A DNA stretch of 64,000 bases from Vibrio breoganii (GCF_001677275.1 NZ_CP016178.1:682001-746000), one strand, 5' to 3'. Shown: positions 28,173 through 37,251, counted from the first letter of the stretch. Program-made: numbers and translations. The notes: generated by a model not told the origin, from the sequence alone.

Positions 28173-29066
28173 ATGTACAATAATATCTCCATTGATGCAC
28201 TTAGGGCCTTGGATGCAATAGAGAGAAAAGGCAGTTTTGCAGCTGCTGCAGAATCTTTGTATAAAGTGCCTTCCGCCCTAACTTACACAATAAAAAAACT
28301 AGAAGATGAAGTCGGTACCCCCCTGTTTGACCGCTCTAAGCAACGAGCCCAGCTAACGGCAGCAGGTAGACTAGTATTGGAGCATGGTCGAGAGATTTTA
28401 TTGGCAACCAACCGGCTTTATGATTCGGTGCAAGAGTTGGAGTCAGGTTGGGAGAGTGAAATTCGTCTAGCACGCGATACCATAGTTCCTGAGCAGAAGA
28501 TTTTCCCGTTGATTTCAAAGTTCAACAATCTCCAACAAAAGGTGGACGTTAACCTTGGAGTAGAGGTACTTGGTGGCGGTTGGGATGCACTGCATAGCCG
28601 CCGTGCCGATATTGTTATAGGAGCCAATGGCGAACTTCCTAAAGGACTATTTTCTACTCATAAAATGGGAGAGATCTCTTTTGTGTTTGCGTTGAGCCCT
28701 AAACACCCTCTGGCCAATTCCCCCAACACAATTAGTAATGAGCAACTGCAAGACTATGCTTCCATCGTGGTATCGGATACCTCTCAAGTACTGCCCGTTC
28801 GCGATAGTGGGTTGTTTAAAAGCCGACAATTGATAAGGGTTAACTCGATGGAGTCCAAAATTGCGGCCCAGATTGAAGGACTGGGTGTGGGCTTTATTCC
28901 TACCCATCTTGCTAAGCCCTTTCTAGAGTCGGGTCAGTTAGTCGAAAAGGAATGTGCTATCCCAAGACCCAGCCATGAGATCTATCTAGCTTGGCATAAA
29001 GACCAAACAGGAAAAGCGTTTGAATGGTTCATAGAACATCTATGTAATCTTGATTGGGACCTTTAA
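28173..29066 (+). CDS. LysR-family regulator, YhaJ-like
   Basis: A 297-aa LysR regulator. The helix-turn-helix lies in the first 60 residues (ALDAIERKGSFAAAAESLYK, LFDRSKQRAQLTAAG), with an effector domain after residue 90. It resembles E. coli YhaJ along its length (compare GSFAAAAESL and GGGWDALHSRRADIVIGA), a regulator that responds to aromatic or quinone compounds. ATG at 28173 is preferred over 28161 because AAGG lies just upstream. It is divergent from a pirin gene and 137 bp before azoR-like, and both promoters carry the same inverted repeat. Confidence 0.85.
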   Translation: MYNNISIDALRALDAIERKGSFAAAAESLYKVPSALTYTIKKLEDEVGTPLFDRSKQRAQLTAAGRLVLEHGREILLATNRLYDSVQELESGWESEIRLARDTIVPEQKIFPLISKFNNLQQKVDVNLGVEVLGGGWDALHSRRADIVIGANGELPKGLFSTHKMGEISFVFALSPKHPLANSPNTISNEQLQDYASIVVSDTSQVLPVRDSGLFKSRQLIRVNSMESKIAAQIEGLGVGFIPTHLAKPFLESGQLVEKECAIPRPSHEIYLAWHKDQTGKAFEWFIEHLCNLDWDL

Positions 29067-29084
29067 AAGTCCCGATTGCGTTAG

Positions 29085-29099
29085 TTCAAATAATTTGAA
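29085..29099. promoter_or_regulatory. LysR-type operator, site 2 (azoreductase promoter)
   Basis: TTCAA-ATAAT-TTGAA, a perfect 15-bp palindrome 105 bp before the azoreductase start, with the same half-sites and spacing as site 1. Confidence 0.75.
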
Positions 29100-29203
29100 G
29101 TGCATTGTTAAAATATTCCGATTTTTTAGCATAGGACGTTATCTTAGACTGAATTACAAGCTCAACAAGCTACTCACAAATGACTGTATGAAGGAAGTGA
29201 ATC

Positions 29204-29776
29204 ATGTCTAAAATCCTAGTATTAAAATCAAGCCTTCTTGGCGACAACTCTCAATCAAATCAACTCATCAATAAAGTGATTGAAGGAAAAGAGGTCATCA
29301 TTCGCGATCTTGCTGCCAATCCTGTGCCTCTACTTGACCTAAATGTAATGACCGCTATCAACTCACCGGTTGATACCTTGACCGAGGAGTTAAAACCGAT
29401 ACAGCTGCTATCCGATGAGCTGATTGCTGAGCTTAAGTCCGCTGAAACCGTGATCATCGGTGCACCTATGTACAACTTTAGCGTCCCTACTCAGCTTAAA
29501 AACTACTTTGATATTATGGCGCGCGCTGGAGTGACCTTTCAATACACTGAACAAGGGCCAAAAGGTCTGATTGGAGATCGAGAAGTTGTTGTCGTTACCA
29601 CTCGCGGAGGCATTCACAAAGACCAGACCTCGGACACTATCGCCCCTTACTTAACTTCCATTCTAGAATTCTTTGGTATCACAAACGTAAGGTTCGTATA
29701 CGCCGAGGGTTTGAACATGGGTGACGATATGGCAGATGAGAGTCGTAGCTCCGCTCTTAAGGCTTTAACCGTATAA
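29204..29776 (+). CDS. azoR: FMN-dependent NADH-azoreductase / quinone reductase
   Basis: A 190-aa flavodoxin-fold enzyme of the AzoR family, which reduces quinones and azo compounds in two-electron steps. [14 protein letters not shown] is the phosphate-binding loop for [21 protein letters not shown] is the family signature, and TTRGG lines the flavin site. It is slightly shorter than E. coli AzoR (about 200 aa). A LysR-type operator matching that of the neighbouring regulator lies upstream and a terminator follows. Confidence 0.88.
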   Translation: MSKILVLKSSLLGDNSQSNQLINKVIEGKEVIIRDLAANPVPLLDLNVMTAINSPVDTLTEELKPIQLLSDELIAELKSAETVIIGAPMYNFSVPTQLKNYFDIMARAGVTFQYTEQGPKGLIGDREVVVVTTRGGIHKDQTSDTIAPYLTSILEFFGITNVRFVYAEGLNMGDDMADESRSSALKALTV

Positions 29777-29786
29777 TCCCACAGTT

Positions 29787-29816
29787 AGGGCTTTCCGATC
29801 GTGAAGCCCTTTAATT
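29787..29816 (+). terminator. Terminator of azoR
   Basis: AGGGCTT and AAGCCCT form a 7-bp stem with a 10-nt loop, followed by TTAATTT. Confidence 0.6.
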
Positions 29817-29969
29817 TCCCGCCGCCGCTACTTCGCTCTATTTACTGCTTTAGAAACACGAAAAAATCCTATTATAGAACAGTCAGATCAATAAGAGCAT
29901 AAACTGTCCAAAATATTGGTTGAATTACTCACGCAAACGTTTACTATACGCGCCAAATTTAATATATCG

Positions 29970-30041
29970 AAGCTGTATATGTTTGGTGATTTGGACCAAT
30001 CGTTTCTACCCCGGAACCTAACTCTGGGACTACAGTTTTCC
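29970..30041 (+). ncRNA. Purine riboswitch (guanine type, variant)
   Basis: The 72-nt aptamer lies 112 bp before the NCS2 permease. J2/3 reads GTTTCTACC exactly as in known purine aptamers. P2 is TTGGT/ACCAA with loop GATTTGG (classical GATATGG), P3 is CCGGA/TCTGG with a 7-nt loop, and P1 is formed by GAAGCTG and CAGTTTTC with one bulge. The discriminator in GACTAC is C (position 74 equivalent), which pairs with guanine or hypoxanthine; the adenine type has T. Odd points are J1/2 (TATATG rather than TATAAT) and the P3 loop ACCTAAC, in which the CC that contacts loop 2 is shifted by one. Confidence 0.8.
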
Positions 30042-30152
30042 GGTGCTCATTGTTGTTATGCGCACCCACCACTCACATGGGCTTCGATGTCTTGTTCCAT
30101 TTTTATTAAATGGATCAACTACCTAATTGTTTTAGTTAATTAAGGTCACATT

Positions 30153-31526
30153 GTGAGTCAAGAAACCCTTATACAGCCAAGCCCGAGTAGCACTTCGGTT
30201 ATCGACCGTCAGTTCAAGATCAGCGAACGTAAATCTAGCATTGGTACAGAATTGTACGCAGGTTTCATAACCTTCTTGGCGATGAGCTACATCCTAGCGG
30301 TTAACCCTGCCATTTTGGGTGACATCCCAGGTATGGATCGCGGCGCAGTGTTTACCGCAACTGCTATTGCGGCGGCCATTGCTACCTTGATTATGGGCGT
30401 GTTTGGTAACTACCCTGTTATGTTGGCTCCTGGCATGAGCATGAATGGCTTCTTCAAGGGCGTATTGTTTAGCGGCTCTGTGGCTCTTCTATGGCATGAG
30501 GCCTTATTTGGTATCTTCCTATCAGGAATCATCTACCTTATCTTTTCTTTAACTAAGATAAGAAAGACCATGATTGAGTCTATTCCTGAAGATCTCAAGC
30601 TGGCAATTACCGTATCTCTCGGCCTATTTATTGCCTTTCTTGGTCTTAAAAATGCAGGCATTATCGTTGCAAACCCGTTCATTCTTGTAAGCATGGGCGA
30701 TATTAAAGAGCCTCAGGTCCTGATAGCTTACATCAGTATCTTCGTGGCGCTTGGTTGTATGATACGAGACATTAAGCTAGCAACCTTTATCTCATTTGTT
30801 ACCTCTATTGTACTTACTATTGCTGCCGATGCCTTTATGGGTACGGCTAACGCACCAATCCCTGATTCACTGGTATCTATGCCACCAAGCTTAGCCCCAA
30901 GCTTTGGTGCAATCTTTAACTTTTCAGCCTTTACACCCGAAAAGCTATTTGACCTGTTATTTATCGTCATCATCTTCTTTATTGTCGACTTCTTTGATGG
31001 GTTAAGCACCATCGTTGGTGTAGGTCGCGATGCTGGCATCATTGATAAAGATGGCAAGGTACCAAACGCGAAGTCTGCACTCGTTGCCGATGCTGGCGGT
31101 ACGGTTATTGGAACTGTATTGGGTACAACCTCGATTACCGCTTTCTCTGAGTCAGGTATTGCGTCTTCTCAAGGTGCACGAACGGGCCTCGCTGCAGTGG
31201 TGGTGTCTGGTTTGTTCCTTGTGTCTCTATTCTTGTTCCCTCTATTTTCGATTTTCTCAACCGCAATCGTTGCGCCAGCAATGGTGGTTGTGGGTATCTA
31301 TATGGTTGGAAGACTAGGTAGCATTCAATGGGAAAAGAAAGAGTCGCGCATTGCCGCCTTCTTTACCATCATGTTTACCATTCTAAGCTTCTCCCCTGCG
31401 AACGGCATGGCGATGGGCTTTATCAGCTACTCTTTCTCTATGGTTGTTGCTGGTAAGGGTAAAGAAGTACACCCAATCATCTACGGTTTATCAGCGATCT
31501 TCGTTACTTACTTAGTATTAATGTAA
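30153..31526 (+). CDS. NCS2-family purine permease (AzgA-like)
   Basis: A 457-aa inner-membrane transporter with about 12-14 hydrophobic segments. AzgA-type features are FITFLAMSYILAVNPAILG near the N-terminus, APGMSMNGFF and FDGLSTIVGVGRDAG in the middle, and TSITAFSESGIASSQGARTG as the substrate loop. Such proteins take up adenine, guanine or hypoxanthine with protons. The start is GTG after TTAAGG. A purine riboswitch in the leader fits the role, and its C-type discriminator suggests guanine/hypoxanthine. Confidence 0.92.
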   Translation: MSQETLIQPSPSSTSVIDRQFKISERKSSIGTELYAGFITFLAMSYILAVNPAILGDIPGMDRGAVFTATAIAAAIATLIMGVFGNYPVMLAPGMSMNGFFKGVLFSGSVALLWHEALFGIFLSGIIYLIFSLTKIRKTMIESIPEDLKLAITVSLGLFIAFLGLKNAGIIVANPFILVSMGDIKEPQVLIAYISIFVALGCMIRDIKLATFISFVTSIVLTIAADAFMGTANAPIPDSLVSMPPSLAPSFGAIFNFSAFTPEKLFDLLFIVIIFFIVDFFDGLSTIVGVGRDAGIIDKDGKVPNAKSALVADAGGTVIGTVLGTTSITAFSESGIASSQGARTGLAAVVVSGLFLVSLFLFPLFSIFSTAIVAPAMVVVGIYMVGRLGSIQWEKKESRIAAFFTIMFTILSFSPANGMAMGFISYSFSMVVAGKGKEVHPIIYGLSAIFVTYLVLM

Positions 31527-31570
31527 CTTTAAGTGACGCCGTCACTTATGTAACCATCTGATATATAAAT

Positions 31571-31607
31571 AAAAAGGGCGATACTAGTAAATAGTATCGC
31601 CCTTTTT
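31571..31607. terminator. Bidirectional terminator between permease and yciH
   Basis: A perfect 16-bp stem (AAAAAGGGCGATACTA and its complement, loop GTAAA) with A-run on one side and T-run on the other, between convergent genes. Confidence 0.9.
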
Positions 31608-31624
31608 GATTCTAACTAATGAAT

Positions 31625-31936
31625 TCAGCCACCGGCCAGCTTAACGGTATGACCTTTCTTCTCTAGGTGCGCTTTGATTTTGTCTCGACTGTCACCTTGG
31701 ATCTCGATAACACCGTCTTTTACCGAACCGCCACAGCCACACACTTTTTTAAGTTCTGCAGCCATTAGCTTGAGACCCACGTCGTCCATATCTAGGCCAG
31801 TGACAAGACAAACGCCCTTGCCTTTTCTGCCCTTGGTTTGACGTTGAATACGCACAACACCATCGCCCTTTGGACGTTCTACTTTTTCTTCTTCAGGCTT
31901 GATACGCCCGACTTCCGTTGAATATACAAGAGACAT
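31625..31936 (-). CDS. yciH: SUI1/eIF1-like translation factor YciH
   Basis: A 103-aa protein with the eIF1/SUI1 fold: VRIQRQTKGRKGKGVCLVTG, the central KKVCGCGGSVKDG and the final IKAHLEKKGHTVKLAGG. YciH acts in stress-linked control of translation initiation. It is transcribed alone, convergent with the purine permease. Confidence 0.93.
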   Translation of the reverse strand: MSLVYSTEVGRIKPEEEKVERPKGDGVVRIQRQTKGRKGKGVCLVTGLDMDDVGLKLMAAELKKVCGCGGSVKDGVIEIQGDSRDKIKAHLEKKGHTVKLAGG

Positions 31937-32102
31937 AACGTGCCTTATCTGTGAAGTTATGCAGCAATTTTACCACTGATCTGTCAGAAGGTTAAACACC
32001 GTTATATTTATCCTTAGAAGAATTCTCGTTAAATAGTGTTTCCAATCAGCATCTTAACCGCTATTATAAACACTACAGTTCACTTAGTTATAGTGCATCA
32101 CA

Positions 32103-33068
32103 ATGAGAAAAAAATGCATTCCAATTACTGATCCACAGTTGAAGCAGCAAAGCTGTGCCTTATTCAATAAGCGTATATTGCTAGATGACTTAGACACCCT
32201 CACTCAGCAGCAGTACAGCCGTAACTCTCTGCTGTCTATGTTTAACGACTGGAATCACTTTGTTGAGTTTTGTGGACAACGCAAGGTAGCAGCGCTTCCC
32301 GCCTCCACTACCGCGGTGCGCCTATTTCTTGAAAAACAAAGTGAAACCCGAAAATACGCCACCTTAAAACGCATGGCCATAACTCTAGGTCTTGTGCACC
32401 GTTTTCACGAGTTCCCCGACCCTTGTAACCACCGACAAGTAAAGATGTTGCTGGCTCAACTTCGCTCAGACAAAAGAGGCGACGCTAAGCAAGCGGAGGC
32501 TTTCAACTCTCAACACCTAAAAGAGATCCATCAGCAGCTCGACTCTGAAAGTAGCCTCAAGCAATTAAGAGATACAGCCATTCTCTCTGTTATGTTTGAA
32601 TGTGCCATGAAACGAAGTGAGCTACGAGCCCTACTGTTTCATCAAGTACAATTTGAATTGCTGGACGACAGTCCCATTAATATCGCCATCAACGACAACA
32701 CCTATCAACTCTCGTCGGCCAGTAGTGAAATCGTTAAGCGCTGGTTACTAATGATTCCAGACCACCTAGGTCCCGTTTTCAGACGTATCGACCGTCATGG
32801 CAATATAGGCGATGACGCGCTGGATGCATCGTCGATCTATCGAGTATTTCGAGCCACAGAAACACAACTGGGGTTGTCTCTTAAGTTATCCGGTCAATCG
32901 GCCCGCGTGGGCGCTGCCAAAGAACTGGCTAAACAAGGCTATGGGGTAAAGGATATTACGGACTTTGGGCGTTGGATAAGCCCAGCAATGCCTGCGCAAT
33001 ACTTGGGTAAACAGGTATTGGCAGACAGTGAAAGGCTAAAATTCAAGGTCATAAAACCTTGGGATTGA
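32103..33068 (+). CDS. Cre-like tyrosine recombinase with an altered active site
   Basis: A 321-aa phage-integrase-family protein with an N-terminal core-binding region and a C-terminal catalytic domain. The first Arg is in ECAMKRSELRALL, the second is in SGQSARVGAAKELAKQG, the Trp/His position is Trp in FGRWISP, and the Tyr is in PAQYLGK. Compared with Cre (GHSARVGAARDMARAG) the box-II His is replaced by Gln. It stands alone among housekeeping genes with no phage or integron genes nearby. It may be a domesticated recombinase, active or not. Confidence 0.8.
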   Translation: MRKKCIPITDPQLKQQSCALFNKRILLDDLDTLTQQQYSRNSLLSMFNDWNHFVEFCGQRKVAALPASTTAVRLFLEKQSETRKYATLKRMAITLGLVHRFHEFPDPCNHRQVKMLLAQLRSDKRGDAKQAEAFNSQHLKEIHQQLDSESSLKQLRDTAILSVMFECAMKRSELRALLFHQVQFELLDDSPINIAINDNTYQLSSASSEIVKRWLLMIPDHLGPVFRRIDRHGNIGDDALDASSIYRVFRATETQLGLSLKLSGQSARVGAAKELAKQGYGVKDITDFGRWISPAMPAQYLGKQVLADSERLKFKVIKPWD

Positions 33069-33086
33069 TTTTCGTACTCATGCTCT

Positions 33087-34079
33087 CTAAAGAGCCGTTT
33101 TCACCGCTTGAGCTAGGTAGTCAGAAAACACATGACCGTTATTGCTCAGCATTTTAGGGAACATAGAGATGGGTGTCATTCCAGGGAAGGTATTCACCTC
33201 ATTGAGGTATATCTCTCCCTCTTCAGTGAGGAAGAAATCGATTCGAGACAGGTCTTTAAGGCCCATCTGAACGAAGACTTTACGAGAGTATTCCGCTATC
33301 TGTTCAAGCTGCTCTTGGGTTAAACCCTTTGCAACAATCTCAGTAATTGAGTGACTGTCTGAGCTGTACTTCTCTTCATAAGAATAGAAGGTATCTGAAG
33401 GCGCAATCACCTCTCCCGGTGGCGTGATGAACAACTCTCCTTGGTATTCGTAGGCGGCAACCTCAAGCTCTCTTGGCTTTACGGCTTTTTCCACCAAAAC
33501 TTGCTCTGAATAGTTAAATGCATCGCTAACCGCACGCTCAACGCCTTGAACATCCGTGACCTTGTAACAGCCAACCGATGAACCTTGACGAGCCGCCTTA
33601 ACAAATAGACCACCCCAGTCGTTAAAGGCATCTTCTGTCTTCTGTACACTCGTTTGATTGTTCTCAGTTAGGAACAGATAAGGTGTGTTCTTAACTCCTA
33701 TCGCGTCGTACCAAAGCTTAGAAGTGATTTTATTAAAGCTGTTGCTGCTCGCTTCTGGCCCGCAACCAAAGTATGGGATCCCTGATAGTTCAAACAGTGA
33801 CTGTATGTCGCCCGTTTCTCCAGGGTAGCCATGAATACAAGGCACAATGTAGTCAATCTTACAGCGATCGTTTCCTTCCACTAGCTCAGCCGAATGTATG
33901 TCTAGATAGCAATCTTGGGCTTGTTGATTGCGCCAGTTTTCGCTAGTGATCTCAACGCGAATAACGTTAAAACCTGTAGTAGTTTCCAGTTGCTGTTGTA
34001 CATAGTCAGCTGAAATCAAAGACACCTCATGCTCTGAGGAACCGCCGCCACAAAGCAAAAGAATATTAATGTTCGACAT
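33087..34079 (-). CDS. ddl: D-alanine--D-alanine ligase
   Basis: A 330-aa ATP-grasp ligase that makes D-Ala-D-Ala for peptidoglycan. The N-terminal CGGGSSEHEVSLISA, the central PCIHGYPGETGDIQ, and the C-terminal LSRIDFFL and LNEVNTFPGMTPISMFP are all present. Bacteria often carry a second copy (ddlB) in the division cluster; this one stands alone and fits a DdlA role. It precedes nothing in an operon and is convergent with the recombinase gene. Confidence 0.95.
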   Translation of the reverse strand: MSNINILLLCGGGSSEHEVSLISADYVQQQLETTTGFNVIRVEITSENWRNQQAQDCYLDIHSAELVEGNDRCKIDYIVPCIHGYPGETGDIQSLFELSGIPYFGCGPEASSNSFNKITSKLWYDAIGVKNTPYLFLTENNQTSVQKTEDAFNDWGGLFVKAARQGSSVGCYKVTDVQGVERAVSDAFNYSEQVLVEKAVKPRELEVAAYEYQGELFITPPGEVIAPSDTFYSYEEKYSSDSHSITEIVAKGLTQEQLEQIAEYSRKVFVQMGLKDLSRIDFFLTEEGEIYLNEVNTFPGMTPISMFPKMLSNNGHVFSDYLAQAVKTAL

Positions 34080-34109
34080 CTAGATAAACCCAATCAATCT
34101 TAGTAATAG

Positions 34110-34622
34110 TTATTTTAACAGCTGGAAGCTGTCTGTTGCTGCTAATTCTTTGTCAGTAAAGTTTTTAACGAATGGCTTAAGCTTCTGCAATCTTTCAGGA
34201 AGTGCGGCAACCGCAGCTTTAGCTTCATCGTAATCACCGAAATCGCCCATCAAAACAGAATAAACTGGCTTATCGTTGATCTCTTTAGCTTGTAGCCACA
34301 AAGCCGACTCTGTATTCAGCGCTTTAGCAAAGGCTTTGGCTTTTTCTTCTTCTGAAATAGTAGCAAGCTGAATTGAGAAACCTTCCGTCGGTGCTACTGC
34401 CGGTGTCTCTGCAGGCACTTCTGATACTTCAGTCACTTCTGCAGTATCTTCTTCAACAATAGCAACATCTTCTTCTACGATCTCAGCTTTGCTCTCGTCA
34501 ACCTCAGTTTGATTGGTCTGATAGTTCTCTTGATAGCTTTCTGATTGAACGTCAGATTCGTAGTCGCTTGAACTACATGCAGCCAGTAATAAAGCCAATG
34601 ACACAATTGCGGTTTTTTTCAT
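34110..34622 (-). CDS. SPOR-domain lipoprotein
   Basis: A 170-aa lipoprotein with signal and lipobox LLAACSSS, an acidic linker rich in Glu, Val and Thr, and a C-terminal SPOR-type domain (FSIQLATISEEEKAKAFAK, PVYSVLMGDFGDYDEAKAA). SPOR domains bind denuded glycan at division sites. The chosen ATG at 34622 starts the signal peptide; the frame extends 28 residues further upstream without reason. It lies upstream of ddl on the same strand, 30 bp apart, and the two are probably co-transcribed. Confidence 0.8.
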   Translation of the reverse strand: MKKTAIVSLALLLAACSSSDYESDVQSESYQENYQTNQTEVDESKAEIVEEDVAIVEEDTAEVTEVSEVPAETPAVAPTEGFSIQLATISEEEKAKAFAKALNTESALWLQAKEINDKPVYSVLMGDFGDYDEAKAAVAALPERLQKLKPFVKNFTDKELAATDSFQLLK

Positions 34623-34824
34623 TTTTAGTTCTCTTACGCACTTAGTTCTGAAAATCATGCCCATCATCGGTTGCATAATCAAGGGTAAGCGGGTGTCTAA
34701 ATGCAATTTGACGTGATCAACGGCTCAGTTTTCAGCCTTTAACCACTGAAGTGGCTAAAAATGTCACACTAGTTGCTGAAACAGCTTTAAAATTAAACAG
34801 ATACCATACAGAGGAATGACAAGT

Positions 34825-37191
34825 ATGAGCCCGATGGATTCGCTGTTTAACCCAAATGCAATTGCCGTGATCGGTGCGTCAAATCGACCTATGTCTCCTG
34901 GAAAGGTCATAGTTGATAACCTCCTCCATTCTGGCTTTAATGGCACCGTTTTACCGGTGAATCCGAACCACACCTCAGTCTCAGGTGTGCTGTGCTACCC
35001 AAACCTTGAATCACTGCCTTTGATCCCAGAGTTGGCCATTATCTGCATCGACCATCAAGACCTCACCACCTTGTTTGACGATCTTGATAACAAAGGAATC
35101 AGAGCCGCTATTTTGATAGCCAACTCGCTGTTTGATGAAGCTCACGCCAACGAGATCAAGCGCCTCTCTAAGCAGCACAATATACGCATGATTGGTCCGA
35201 ATAGTCTTGGTATCTGTATGCCTTGGACTAACCTAAATGCCTCTCTTTCGCCCGTTAGCGTACAACCGGGTAAAATCGCCTTCATCTCGCAGTCTGGTGC
35301 AATCGCAACCACGGTTCTCGATTGGGCCAATGACAAGCAAATAGGCTTCTCGGCATTTGTATCTATTGGCAGTATGGCGGATGTAAATGTCTCTGAAGTC
35401 ATAGATTACCTATCCATGCACAGTAAGACAGAAGCGATTCTTTTGTATGTGGAGCATATTCAAGATGCTAGACGTTTTATGTCAGCCGCTCGTGCGGCCG
35501 CTCGTAATAAGAGAGTGTTAGTCCTTAAGGGAGCCCGCTCGCAAGTAGGAAAAGAGCTTTCTATGTTGCACCATGGTGGAAGCAAGTCCCTCAACATTGT
35601 GTATGACTCAGCCTTTGACCGCTGTGGTTTGTTGCGCGTGCACTCCACCCATGAGTTGTTTGCCGCTGCGGAAACGCTTACCCACTCCATTCCACTTAAG
35701 GGGAAACGGCTAGCGATGATTAGCAATGGTTCAGGCCCTGCCGTCATTGCCAGCGACGTGCTCAATCACTTAGGAGGGAAACTGGCTGAGTTCTCAGAGG
35801 AAACATTAACGGCACTTGGTAAGATTTCAAGCGAGTGCACCATCAACCCCTTAGATCTCTCGGGCGATATGCAAAGCACAAAATTGCTACGCGCATTTAG
35901 TCAGCTGTTAGACAGCAAGGACATGGATGCAATACTCATCATGTTCAGCCCTTCAGCAATTGCTGATCCACTCGCTACCGCAACTAAGTTACTCGACATC
36001 TATCAAAAGCACCCACATCGAAGACGTGTGAACCTCCTCACCAACTGGTTAGGTGAAACCTCAGCTAAAGAAGCAAGAAGCCTATTTTCAAAGCATGGCG
36101 TACCGACCTATCGCACTCCAGAAAGCAGTGTGATGGCGTTTATGCATCTTGTGCGTTACCGAGCAAGCCAAGTTCAGTTAATGGAAACTCCGCTCTCTAT
36201 CGAGCATGAGGCTGAAGCGGTATTAAAGGCTAAGCAAATTTTGTCTCAAAGCCCTACCGATACGCTTACCACAGATAAGACCACACAGCTGCTGAACTGC
36301 TATCAAATTGAAACCGATCAGGGCCTAAACACAGATGTTACGTTGCACCTACAATGTGATGCCACCTTTGGTCCCGTCATACTGCTAGGCCACAAGGGTG
36401 AGGTCTGTGATAAACAGTTTGTCGCAGGATTTCCGCCACTCAACCAGAAACTGGCAGAAACACTGATTAAAAAGGCATTAAGGCGCGGGAAGTTGCCTCC
36501 TGTCAGCACCGGACAATTTGAATCTTTAACACAGACCCTAGTAAGATTTTCTCAACTTATAGTGGATTTGACCGAGATCCAATCGATACACCTGAGTGGA
36601 GCGTTTGATGATTCTGAGCACCTTAAACTTGAGCCTCAGTCCATTGAGATTGGAAAGACCCTCAACCGAGTTTTAGCCATACGACCTTACCCTATAGAGC
36701 TTGAATCAATAGTTAGCCTCAAAGACGCTAGTGAGGCTTTGCTTCGCCCAATAAGACCAGAAGATGAACCCCTACACGCCCAGTTCATCAATAACGTCAG
36801 CAAGGAGGATTTATATAAACGCTTCTTTAGTGATGTTGGAGAGTTTGATCATCAAGCTCTCGCCAACCTGACACAGATTGATTACGACAGAGAGATGGCA
36901 TTGGTGCTTGAAAAAGAGTCGCAAATTATCGGCGTGGTGCGCGCCATAACCGATATTAGAAGTAACAGCGCAGAGTTTGCTGTGCTGATCCGTTCAGACA
37001 TGAAAGGTCAAGGACTGGGCCGGATACTGATGCAGGCCATCATCGATTATTGTCGAGATAAGGGCATTGCTCGCATCGAAGGAATGACCATGCCATCAAA
37101 TAAGGGCATGGTCACTCTTGCACAAAAACTAGGGTTTTCTGCCCATGTAGACTTTGAAGAAGGCGTTGTAGAGATGGCGCTGACCCTTTAA
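34825..37191 (+). CDS. Pat/YfiQ-like protein: NDP-forming acyl-CoA synthetase domains plus GNAT
   Basis: A 788-aa protein with a CoA-binding domain (AIAVIGASNRPMSPGKVI), two succinyl-CoA-synthetase-like domains (ISQSGAIATTVLDWA; MISNGSGPAVIASDVL) and a C-terminal GNAT acetyltransferase (SDMKGQGLGRILMQAIIDYC with the acetyl-CoA loop). This is the layout of the protein acetyltransferase PatZ/YfiQ. The ATP-grasp-like part between about residues 470 and 610 is much shorter than in E. coli YfiQ (886 aa), and I see no HKSD-type ATP-binding half. ATG at 34825 is chosen with GAGGA nine bases upstream; an ATG at 34816 directly abuts that site. Confidence 0.8.
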   Translation: MSPMDSLFNPNAIAVIGASNRPMSPGKVIVDNLLHSGFNGTVLPVNPNHTSVSGVLCYPNLESLPLIPELAIICIDHQDLTTLFDDLDNKGIRAAILIANSLFDEAHANEIKRLSKQHNIRMIGPNSLGICMPWTNLNASLSPVSVQPGKIAFISQSGAIATTVLDWANDKQIGFSAFVSIGSMADVNVSEVIDYLSMHSKTEAILLYVEHIQDARRFMSAARAAARNKRVLVLKGARSQVGKELSMLHHGGSKSLNIVYDSAFDRCGLLRVHSTHELFAAAETLTHSIPLKGKRLAMISNGSGPAVIASDVLNHLGGKLAEFSEETLTALGKISSECTINPLDLSGDMQSTKLLRAFSQLLDSKDMDAILIMFSPSAIADPLATATKLLDIYQKHPHRRRVNLLTNWLGETSAKEARSLFSKHGVPTYRTPESSVMAFMHLVRYRASQVQLMETPLSIEHEAEAVLKAKQILSQSPTDTLTTDKTTQLLNCYQIETDQGLNTDVTLHLQCDATFGPVILLGHKGEVCDKQFVAGFPPLNQKLAETLIKKALRRGKLPPVSTGQFESLTQTLVRFSQLIVDLTEIQSIHLSGAFDDSEHLKLEPQSIEIGKTLNRVLAIRPYPIELESIVSLKDASEALLRPIRPEDEPLHAQFINNVSKEDLYKRFFSDVGEFDHQALANLTQIDYDREMALVLEKESQIIGVVRAITDIRSNSAEFAVLIRSDMKGQGLGRILMQAIIDYCRDKGIARIEGMTMPSNKGMVTLAQKLGFSAHVDFEEGVVEMALTL

Positions 37192-37221
37192 AGGCAAACC
37201 ACCCGCAGAGCCTTAAGCGAC

Positions 37222-37251
37222 GCCTTAAATGAGGTCGCCATCATTTAAGGC
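37222..37251. terminator. Hairpin between convergent pat-like and LysR genes
   Basis: GCCTTAAATGA and TCATTTAAGGC form a perfect 11-bp stem with an 8-nt loop. The LysR stop codon lies in the stem. T-tracts are weak. Confidence 0.6.

Noticed and set aside
29916..30143. 75-codon plus-strand frame upstream of the NCS2 permease
   Set aside because: It runs through the purine riboswitch and has no ribosome-binding site or family likeness.
34623..34706. 28-residue upstream extension of the SPOR lipoprotein
   Set aside because: It would bury the signal peptide; the ATG at 34622 begins a normal lipoprotein signal.
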